Shown here piece by piece: positions 27,601-39,600 of a DNA stretch of 64,000 nucleotides. This stretch comes from Phoronis australis (taxonomy: Eukaryota; Phoronida; Phoronidae). Position numbers and translations under genes: made by a program. The notes under the pieces are model-generated. The model saw only the letters and a program-made list of their open reading frames with translations, was not told the origin of the DNA and made no database searches. The stretch spans positions 1,657-65,656 of the forward strand of contig NMRA01000697.1 of assembly GCA_002633005.1 (NCBI GenBank). The letters are read 5' to 3'. Position 1 is the first letter of the stretch. Each line of letters starts with the position of its first letter.

Positions 27601-30600
27601 TAAGAGTCTAAGGTGACTATTCACACCACCGCAGTGATTAAGACTTAAAACAGCTCAACAATATACTGAGAGATAATTATACACACAAACCCCCAACAAT
27701 TGCTTATAATGAAAAACACAATGTATTAGTCACTGATAAAATCAATAGTCACCTGTGCTTTGTGCCACTCATTGCCACGGTTACCAGAAATTTTCCATAA
27801 GATGATTTGATCTCTCTCAATAATGTTAGCTCTGTAGACAGCCAACTCTCCCATGCCATACTTCGCTGTCCACATGTGATAGTAGAACTGCAGGCAATGT
27901 TCTGTGGTTGTCTGGATGGCGGGCGACACTAAATTAGCTGACTGGAAATTCAAAGCCTGAGTGGCTTCGGCATATATATAACGTCCTGAAATGAAAACAA
28001 CTACCATGTATATAGGTAAGAATTTTTAGTCTTCTTACATGCCATATTTTGGTCTCATGGTTAGAAGGAAGTACCAGGTTCAAGACCCATCGAGAGAGGG
28101 TTTTTTTCAGACTTAACAATAGGTCACATGATGTGACCAATATATGTCTTGTAAGAAGACCAATACCATAACAATGCACTGAATTGATTACCATGCATTT
28201 TGCAGACCAAATACTTTAAGAAAATACATTTTCCAAAAATAACCAGAGACATATTTCACTCAATGACCTGACATGGTGACAGAAAAGCTAAGTTTGAAAG
28301 TAACACAACACTAAACATGAAGTACGCTCTCAAAAAGAAGCAAAAAAAATTTGAAGTAACTGTAACCAGAAATGCACATCTGAGACTGACAAACAAATAA
28401 CAGCAAATGAAAACAATGCCAGTTGAATAACACAACACATAATTACAATGAATAAGCAATCATGCTGCGTTCAAAGAACAATGCCCGTCTCTTACCGCTG
28501 CTGTTGCTGTAAGTATGGTCAGTCTGAGGTCCAGTCCCAACAGACAATGTTGGACCAGAGTTGACCACCCACGGGTACCGGGGAACGGCTCTGATCTTGT
28601 AACCACACGTTCCATTCTCAAAGTCACAATCGATGGAGAAACCTTGTAAAAAGACAGGAAATTACTTAATTATATATAAAAAGTACACTCGGCTATAGCT
28701 ACCACGTTCATAAACCACGTGTTCGCGAATGTAATGAAGTGCTTTTAATAAAAACTAGTCATTGCAACTAACACATATTCTACCATATGGTATTTAAACT
28801 TAACAACCACTTTCACAAAATAGTTGAACGAACTGTGAGGCAATAAAAACTTAAGATAGCATGAACATAACTATGACTGTAAGACCTGTGATAAAAAAAG
28901 CCCAAATGCCAAGGTGGGTATAAGAAAGAGCCAAACTGCCCACCCCCCCCTCCCATAACATGTGATTGCTTTGTGAAAATTCATTTCATTACAAGTTATG
29001 GCATAATAAATGTCAAAACACAAGATTATATGTAAAGAACAGCATACAAAAAGTTAACGTAGGTCACAACACATGATATCCATATTTCTAGCAACACGTC
29101 TAACTCTGCATTTATTAAAACTGCATGTACTAAGTTACAATCCAGCAAAAAAACAACAAATTTAAAGGTATGCCTAAAAATCACACCTTACAAAAACTAC
29201 ATAGACATCTTTTAGACAAATGGTAAACAATCACCCATATTTAAAACCCAAGTACCAGACAATAATTGGCATAGGGCACCACCTACCGCAGTTGCTTTCA
29301 TCACCCAAATCTGGACAGTCCACAAAACCATCACACAAAAATTCTTTCTTTATGCAGACAGTAGTGGTGGGGCATTTGAACTCAGTTACTGTATTACAAC
29401 CTGAAACAAGCAAGTAGATACAACTTTCGTAGATATCAAGCTTTGGCTCTTTTTGACATAGCAGTAACTGTTGAACAAGTGAATTCTGTTTATCAAAGGA
29501 ACATTCTCATCTTATTCATAACTTAAAATCAGATTATTCAACAGCTGCATAAAATGAACTTTTCTACAACAGAAGAAAGAGACAGCGTATAATTCCCTGA
29601 AATGATCATTCAGGACACTAATGAGTAAAAAAATGACAAAAAAGAGATTTAATTTGACTGGGTTGCCTCGCACTTTAAATTTCACCACTTTATATCAATC
29701 CCAGCAGTAACCCACAGCTAAAATGATAGAAAAGAATATTTTTAGAAACTATTTTATAAGTTAATTAGCTTATTACAACATTTTTAAGTTTTGGTCATAA
29801 ATAGAACAAAATTAATGCTCCTTAAACAGTGCAAAAGTTCACCTGTCACTTCAAGATATACAATTACCTAAACTTTTCTTAAGTGTTTGAATAATGGAAC
29901 TTTGTTAACATTGTCCCAAGGAAATAAAGGTGTCAGAGGTTACATGACAAGAGATCTCCCTGAATCAATAAGCATCAATTCAAAGATAAACCTGTAGGTT
30001 TACATAGGATTAACCCCAGACTTGCAATTTGATATCTGACGGTGTCCTCAAAAGTAGATGATTTGATCTAGGATTTTAAAAACATGGATCTTATGCCACA
30101 CACACAACAGAACTGTGCAAATAAAAAAATGTTGAGCTACTTCAGATGATTATAAACAAACATAAGTCAAATTATACGAAATAGTTTGCATAACATTGCT
30201 TTACGCCTTTGAACTCCTACTGAATACAATGACTGCCAGCTTTGAACTCGGGACTATAACATGAGGGGAAAGTGACAATGGACAAACACTGAAGTCATCT
30301 TATATTCCCCACAATATGAACACAAAATGTGGCCATGAAGGGGGGTTGGACTCTGTGGATCCACACTTATTACATCAGTTAATGCAATGGTGGGCTCATA
30401 CTCACTGAATGGTGGACAACTGTTCAATGGCCTGATGTATATCTCATCTAATGCTATGTCGCTCACTTTACTACCACCTATCACAGCCTCAAACACAAGT
30501 TCAGACACTCCCCTGGGGAGAGTGACCTATAACAGAGATTTCCTGTATTACTGACTAATTATCCGGGCAGCATTGAGGGATATCATAACACAATAATTAA

Positions 30601-33600
30601 AATTGCCTTATATTAGAAGTAGAAACTATTTGAAAATACAGTATTTACGAACTTTGTAACTAAATTAGATCATAAATTTATACCCATAACAAATAATATT
30701 TTTAATTGCCAATATACAAAATGGTGAATGTCTAATGATCTTTACATAACTTTAACCACTAATGTATAATACACACCACAAAAAATCAAGGTAAATACAA
30801 GTTCAAGCTCTTAGTATTTCTAATTAAAGCACAGCTCTTACGAGAATCCGGAAACTTTTCATTAGTTTAACAAGTAATTACGTTTACTTTCAACACACAT
30901 CCAAGACTGTCAACAAAAAACAAATATAAGTAGCCTACAGAGTGATCAGCCATATTGAAATAGTTGAATAAGAGTCAAATCCTACAAACCTGTCCTCGAG
31001 TCCAAGCATGGTCTCCATTCCTTTTGAATAGTATCCAGTTCTTGACGAGAGAAGTTTGGTTTAGACCAGAGTAAACCTGAGAAGACCATTGACAGCAAGT
31101 AGCACCACAGCCAAGATCAAACTAAATGACACTACTTATTTTGATCTCAGAGCAATCTGCAAGAGCTTAAAAACTGAAAAGGCTTTTCTAAACACGGTAT
31201 TTAGTAAATAAGTACTGCAATAGAATTTTGTAATCTTATTTAAACAACCAATACTTTAACTTACAAAAATGTTTAAAGAAAATATGTGTGTAAGTAAACT
31301 ATTAAAGGCAAAACCTTTATAAAAATGGATTGAGGTGCCAAAGGCAAGTTACATTCCACAAAAGATAGGCTCACTAACACTTGCTCTCATCAGCAGAACA
31401 ATGTAACCTACGTAATGATCTTCAACAGTTTAGCTAGGGGTTAAAGATGTCTACTGCAAAAAGTCTTAATTTGCCATTGCAGAGACCACACAAAATATGA
31501 GATAGTGATTAAACCACAATCTATCACCTACAGAGTTAATTCCCACTCACAATAGTTACATTGAGAGTCCCCACCCTAACCCCAGAAAGCATCAGTTACA
31601 TTGAGAGTCCCCACGCTAGCCCCAGATAGCATTACTTACATTGAGAGTCCCCACCCTAGCCCCAGATAGCCTCACTTACATTGAGAGTCCCCACCCTAGC
31701 ACCAGACATGTAATAGAAGAATATCAAGCAGTGGTCCTTCTCTAATGGCCGCAGATGGAGCTGCAGTTGGCCTGTGTCCTTTTGTTGGGCATGCTCACTG
31801 CTGGCAAAGATGTAATATGCTGAAAGATAGACAAACAAAGCAGGATAACACCAAAACAAGTCTGGATGCGAAACAATTTATTTATACCTGAGTATTACAA
31901 TCCAAAGCTTTTTGTCTGTGGTAAAAATGCCTCAGAATCAACTCTCACCAAGTTTCAAAGGTAACTCTTTTCGTGAGTTATGGAAATGCAATGCAATTAA
32001 CATTATTTTGCAAAGTTCTCTGACTACTCAAAAGACATAAATTGACAGACTATAAAACTATGGTTGAACAACCTTTATATAAAATGAACATAAAAAACGC
32101 ATCAAGTTATAAAGTTAACAACGGTTACTTGAAAACACATTGAATAAACTTGAAACATTCAAAAACTCCCTTCTAACATTCGACCCAGATATCAACGTCA
32201 AATAACAAAATCCTTCAGCCAGATAACTGACTAACTGATTACCAAGTTTACATTAGAAAAAAAGTTTACACTAGAAAAAAGTTTGCATTAGAAAAAAAGT
32301 TTACACTAGAAATACTCACTGGCAGCTGATAAAGTAGTCTTATCAACATCTGGGCCAGTGTTGGCAGAAGGGGTTGGTCCCCTGTTTGGGAGCCAGTCTA
32401 ACTGATCATTATTGGACTGTCTAAAGCCGCAAAGGTATGCATCGTCAAATGTACAACGGAAGACTGAAATAATAAATTCAACATCAATAACATTTGTAAA
32501 CTTGGAAATGGAAATTTATTTAGAAAACAGAAATGTTAAGCTTTACCTACTGCTTGAAGTAATGAAGATCAAGTGATTAATAATCACAACAATGATAAAA
32601 AATAAATTATTTTGCATTTGATTAAGTTATGTTGAGCAGCTATGACTGCAGTAACTGAAATTAAAGTACAAACAACATTTATGATAACAACATCATGAAT
32701 ATGTTCACTAACGGTAAAATCCCAACAATTTAGGACACAATACACCAGACAAGTGAGATTCATTTAATTTATAAAATACCAGCAGACAATGATTCCAGAA
32801 ATTATGTTAAAAGCCTTAGAGAAACGAAAAAAAAAATATTTTGGCAACCCTTTACAAAATTAGTGAGATTAACTGCAGTTCAACTCACATATATCCCCAA
32901 AACAGCTGGACTCATCCGATCCATCTTCACAGTTTTTTATCCCATTACATTTCACGGACATGGGGATACACACACGAGATGTAGAGCACTTGAACTGTCC
33001 TGATGGACAAGCTATAATACAAGCACAGAGTCTGTTTTATCTTTGATCAAACCAAAATATACAACACAATGTGAAGATGAGGACAATTTTCAAAAAATAT
33101 ATCCATGTTACGGGGAAACAGAAAGTCACTGCTGAAACAAAACAAGCACTCTAAAAGTAAACATCAGGAAATTTAGCAAAAACGTTACCACCATCACTAG
33201 CATGCGTCTGCGTCCTTTTAGCTCGTCCGTCCATTCCCAACCCACACATTTTTGGCTGCAGAGCCGTTGTATTTGTCGCCGCGGTTTACAATAACACGAG
33301 ACGCCATTGAAAATCCCACCACGCTATCCCAGATGCCTCGGCAATGTTGACAATTTATGTTCCTCCGAAACATAAAGAGCAACTTCTGCTTTTCGAGGTG
33401 AACGTCGTCTGCAACGCCGCGGTAAGAAAGGAATTTGCCGCGGAAATTTTACATCAAATCCGATTTTTTTTACGCGGAAATATAATAAAATGCGCGGACA
33501 GAACATTTGAAAAAATGGAAATCCGCGTTTCCGCGGAAAATTCCAAGCCCTGACAACAAAAATATCATTGTTTTGTTTTCAATATTCTCTTTAACATTTA

Positions 33601-36600
33601 ATGCGAACACTTGACGCCTGAACTTAATACTACAGTTTTCTTTCACATGCATGCTCAATCGTGAAATGCCGTTCAGACGAGAATTTATATGCAACAGTTT
33701 TCAAGCGAATTCATTGCACTTGTTGGTGATCATTGTCGAAATTTAGAAATCTGTTTTGATTTTAACAATTTTTTCTATTTTATAATTATTCTTAAAACAC
33801 GTTTAGATTCTCATAGCAACTAAACCTTAGACACGGTGATACATACAACTTCCTTGGTTACATCTCATTTACCTTGAGAACTACAGGAGCCTCGGGACAG
33901 CGTAACACCATCAATAGCAACCGATGTCTGCACCCGAGTTTGCAGGTTGGACGATCGAGCCGTGAAGGCAAAGCTCATGCTACCTACAGCAGGCGATATA
34001 TCCACGTCAGCATAATGCCAATAGTCAGCGTTGTTCTGCATGTTGTCGATGGTTAAAACAGGTGAGGTCTGAGGCACCATGAAGAGATCTAGATAACTAG
34101 TGCTGTCACCACGCAGGTAATAATAGAACTGAAGACACTGAGGCTGGCTACTGGTGAACTCTGGAGACACGATGGAGATGGATGCACCCGTTGTGTATAG
34201 GTAATGACCACCTGTGCAACAGCAATCAATTGTTTCCTTTGGTTATATTACATTGTGATAAATGTAGTCACTTGGATAAGACAATGAAACAAAAACATTT
34301 GACCCAAAAAGCTTAATTCACTCCATAGAGGTATGATTAAGGGTTGAATAAGCAGACCACAAGAATTACTCTGTTCAAATGGTGTTTGTAAAGAGCTGCG
34401 AGTATTTAACTAGCAAATTTTGAATAACAGCTCCATCCATTACTTCAGTCAAGATAACAGGATATAATATTATAACATTTTAACTGGACATGTCAAATTC
34501 AAAACACACTTTGATGAGTAAAAACTATGACAAACACACAAACTTACTTTGTAAACCCGTCGTGAAGTCATAGCTCGGACCATAGTTCTTTGTAGTTGCT
34601 CTGCCAGCCTTCCAGTACCACAGTTCACTATCAATGGTTTTGTTTTCATAACCACAGATGTAGACATCATCAAAATTACAGGAGACAGAGACCTTGCATA
34701 CTCTCGCTCCCTCGTCACTTCGATCACCACAGTCATCACGACCATTACACAATAAACTGTTCCTATACAAGCATATGCCATTGTTGCACTTGAACAAACA
34801 CTTTGTTTTCTCCTTTACCCAATCGACAATGTAATCTACTCGTGTGAATATATCTGGTTTCATGAACCCACTGCAATTTACAGCACCCCAACTTGTGAGA
34901 CCATACAGTGTCCAGTGGTTCTTTTTATTGAGACACTGCAATGGTCCGCCACTGTCCGCGGAGCAAGTACGAACAAACCCAGAGTCATACCCAGCACACA
35001 AGTTGGTATCGCGTACCAGGGCATCCCATGACGGGGAGCTGGCCTTGCACCTATCATAAGGGTAGATACGCATCTTGCCCTCTTTGAGAGTTTCCGGGAG
35101 GCGTGTCCTCTGAGGAGAGGTATATCCCCACCCGGTGGCATAGCATATAGCAGAGAGGGGGGGATGGTCGCCAACCTTATCAGGAAGACATACCGGTCTG
35201 ATGTAATCAGTTAAGTTGAGGGGATGACTTAACAAGAGCAGTGCAGCATCTATTCCATAATAGTACCCAACACCATCAGGGCGGTCAACATAGTTTGGAT
35301 GATGGATGATTTCTCTGACACCACGCATTTGCAGGTGTGGCGTGTCCCCTGTTCTTTTGGTTGTACCCAGACGTATTTCAAGGATATCTGGCCTTTCCTT
35401 TACTCCCTGGTCAACACAGTGTGCAGCGGTCAGCACCCAATCTTGATTAATAAGAGATCCTCCACAGATGTGTTGGCCCTGACGAATTAATGAGATTTGC
35501 CAAGGCCACTTGCCAGGTGTTGCATCTTGCCCATTAATTATGTATGGCACCATAACATTTGGAGACCGCAGTCCACAACTGCTCTCTCTGCACTGAACAC
35601 CAACAACCTTCTGACTTGGGCAGCTTGAACTATCGACAAACCATGAATACAGATTATCAAAGCTGAAGTTGATTGATGTGTTCAAGTGCAAAAATTGGGC
35701 AGAAGTGCTATCATCTAGCTTATACTGTTGTAAAGCTGTCCCAAGACCCTGTACTTTGCAGAGTCTGTTGTTAAGGTTACTGTTCCAGTCATCAGAGCAA
35801 ATATTCAACCTTTCACCTTGGAATAGCACAGTAGTTCTGTATGTGGCGGGATCCGTCTGCACGCAGTCCCACTCATCAGAACCATCCATACAGTCATACT
35901 TGCCATCGCAATGAGCTGAGGCAGCAACACAACGGTGATTTGAGCACGTAAACGCACCAGACGGACACTGAGTGCAGTCCAACTCATCAGTGCCATTAAC
36001 ACAGTCTCGCTGACCATCGCACACCCATTGCCAGTTGATACATTTTGACTCTAGATGGCACTTTGTCTGTCCCTCCGGACACATACAGTTCAGTTCATCA
36101 GAATCGTCAACACAATGTGGCGTACCATCACACTGTTGATAGCGAGGAATACAAGAACCTGTGGAACACTGGAAATTGTACTCATCACAAGTGCAGGCAC
36201 CTGGTCGCACTGTCAAATCATCAACAAGAACGTAGCTATTCACACTAGACACCTTGGTCACCTCAAGCTGGATGAAGACAGACCCACCACTTAGTGAGAT
36301 CTGGGCATACTTCCAGTATTCCGGTTTATTGGTATACTGTTTCAATAGCACACTTTCAGCAACAGAACCATTGACATAGACACTGACATTAACAGCATTC
36401 GGTTTAGAGCCAAACAGATGGTAATAAAATCGGAAACAAGCATCTGTATGTGATGATATGACAGGAGACGTAAGTGTTGTAGAATCACCCAGTGACCCTT
36501 TACTTGGATTGACACTGACCACTTGACCAGCCCAGCTTAGTGTGGTGTGATCAAACTGGGGAATCACCTCCCATGAAAACTCACTGTTACTCTCAAATGT

Positions 36601-39600
36601 CCAACTGCAGGTTGTTCCATTTTCAAATGAACAGTCAGCTCCAAAATCTTGACAATCTTCTTCATCTTCACCATCAACACAGTCAAAGTGACCGTCACAC
36701 TTCTTGCTCAAAGGAACACATTCTCGCTCCTTCTTACACAGAAATTCACTGGAGGGGCAACCTAAAGATTATACAAGTCATATGGTAAATTTGTTATAAT
36801 TTTTACATTCACTAACTCAAATGATGGCATAAAATTCTCCACGTCTTTGAACATGAAATGCAAACCATTCTCAGCTCCTTGACAACTATTGCAATCTTAA
36901 AAATTCTAACATTCAAAACATTTAAATTCTCTAAGTTATACACATGACAATACAATATGTATGAACATTACAAAATGAAATGCGAAAGTGCGGTATGCGA
37001 ACAAAAGCATTGAAATTACATCTCAACACAAGAAATTTTTTAACAAACTGATTACACTCAGTATGATACTATTGTTCAGCAAAAAATCTTCAAAAAGACA
37101 GACTACACCTACCAAAGACAGAACACTGCTCCAGAAGAGATACATCATCAATGGCTATGTCAGAATGTACACCATCACCACGATAGACTTCAAAAGACAG
37201 ACTGTACACTCCTGCGAGCAACTGAATCTCAGCACGATTCCATCCTTTACCTATATGAAATAATGAGCATAGGAGTGTTGATGGTTTGTACCAACAAAAA
37301 TATTGTGAAATTACAGACACATGTAGAATAACCAACAAATCAAATCAAATTAATGAAAATTTGCTCAAGCAAAAAACATGAAAAGAAGTGAAGCATAAGA
37401 ATTTACTACAAAATTGTTGATATGCCCAACAAGCAAAATGACATGATAATAACTAACCAGAACACTTGTCATAATTTGTAGTCTGCATGTGTGGCAGATT
37501 GTCTCTTGCCTCTACAGTTTTATAATCCACATTCTCACTGTATTTACAATTGCATTATCACATATGACCCCATATCTCATCCCTGCTTTCCACTGTAACT
37601 AGTTTACTAATTTACTGTGAGAGCACATCTGCACCACATACCCTGATTTCCTTTGCGTGACCACAGCAGCTGAGATGTCTTAGATGTATCTTGCTTAAAC
37701 AGATGAAGTGATGCGACATCCGCTCCATACATACTGTAGTAGAAGGCCAGACAATGTGAAGTAGTCATGTTGTACATTGGCAGGACCAGGACGGCAGACG
37801 ATGTGGGATCAACACCACTGGCTTCTGCATATATGTAATGACCTGAAACAAGCAGCGACAAAATAAGAAGTTCCTTAAAGCTGTCATGAACAGTCTAGTG
37901 AGTCGTCAACTCCAATGTGGCTAGCACTGATATCAGCTTCCGAGAGAAAAACAACAACCTATGAATTTGAATTTATCGAATTCAGCCTTCTGTGTTCTTC
38001 CCTAGTCCAGTTATGCTTCAAGCCTGAAGATGGGATCATTTGAGCAACACTTTTTACCAGTATAATTTGTCTATTTCAAAATCGTTTTAGAAATAAAAAG
38101 TTGCCACAGGCAGTTGGATTAAGATTGGCACATTTGAACAGCAGAAACTAGTACAGAAAAAAATTGCAAAATATTTATCACCTCACTTATAAATACACAA
38201 TGAATAGCAAAAGTACTGCCCCATGCATATTGTGTCCTTTACATTTGTTTTCTTCACAGAGCACACCTAAGCAAACAGTATACTTCAAACACTCTCTATA
38301 GCCATGTTTTCTCCAGAGACCCAGAAAGCCACCTTGAGTAACTCAACCATCTGAATCATGGTGTAGTGCCTCACTCAAATACACAGCGTAAACATCTGGG
38401 GCACCAAGTTTCCCAACACAGTGAAAACCAAGACTGACGCCCGACATGCTTATTAACAACTATCCTCCTTAAGTATGGGGCTACGTAGCTAAGTGGCAGA
38501 TGAGGCTAATGCCAGCCGGGTTATTGCAAAACGTGCATTACACATTTCAGGAGAATCCAGTTGGCACTGCATTTAGGGTATTACCAAAATGTTGACGTTC
38601 TTCTCTAGAACACTTTTACAAAAGCAGGTAATCAAGGACAATCACCAACATTGATGCAGATAGTTTGACCTACTTGCTGCATGTAATGCCAAGACCATCC
38701 AAACATTCAATACCTGTTTTATTCTTGAATGTGTTGTCGTTGTCAGGTCCGGAGACTGATGTTGGTGTGTTACCCTGCCATATCACCCACTTGTACGCGT
38801 TGGTGCTATTGTAATAGTAACCACAGTCTCGCTCAAAGTCACATGTGATGGAGAACCCACAATTCCTCTCATCACTCCAATCCGAGCATGAATACAGTTT
38901 ATTGCACACTTTGTCATTGTCAATACATTGACCATTGTCACATTGGAACTTTCCAGCACAATTGGGTAGCCCTGTTGTAGATTCAGTATCCATAGCAGTA
39001 GACATTTCAGCAGATTTAGTTGTGCTTCCAACATCAGTAACTGTAGATGTTTCAGTACTGTCAGTTAAAGCGGTGCCAGTTATGACAATAGGGCCGACGG
39101 GTTTTGTAGTCTCTGTAGTAGTTACAGTTTCAAGTGCACTTGTTGATTTCATACTTGTTAACTCTATAGTAGACATGGGTTTGCTTGTAGTGATTCCTGA
39201 TTCCATGGTTGCCGTGGATACTGTTTTGGATTCAGTTGTCATGGGCACTACAGAAGTAATTGACTCACTCATAGTCACAGTTTGCACAGATGCAGTTTTA
39301 CTTGTAGTGCTTGGTGAATCTGATGTTGTATGTTCGGTGGTTTTTGATTCCGTTGCCATCGTTTCTCTTCCAGTAGTGGACACATGTGGTAACTCTGTGG
39401 TTGTTTTCAATTCAGCAGCAGTTGTTGCTGGCAGCACTGTGGTTATTGGTGGCACAAATGTAGTTTGCGTAGAAGGAATCCCTAGAATTAACAAATGACC
39501 AATACAGCCATAAGAAATTGTGTAGCATTTGAAAAGTGTCCTGAGGTTCAAGAACTAATGCATTGATCTTAATATAAAATTTTCCAGTATTACTACACAA

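Noticed and set aside
34596-36788. Several plus- and minus-strand open frames over exon 10
   Set aside because: All are shadows of the 738-codon protease exon in other frames.
38935-39498. 187-codon plus-strand open frame
   Set aside because: It is exactly antisense to the Thr/Ser-rich mucin exon; the Val/Ser-rich translation is a product of reversed Thr/Ser codons.
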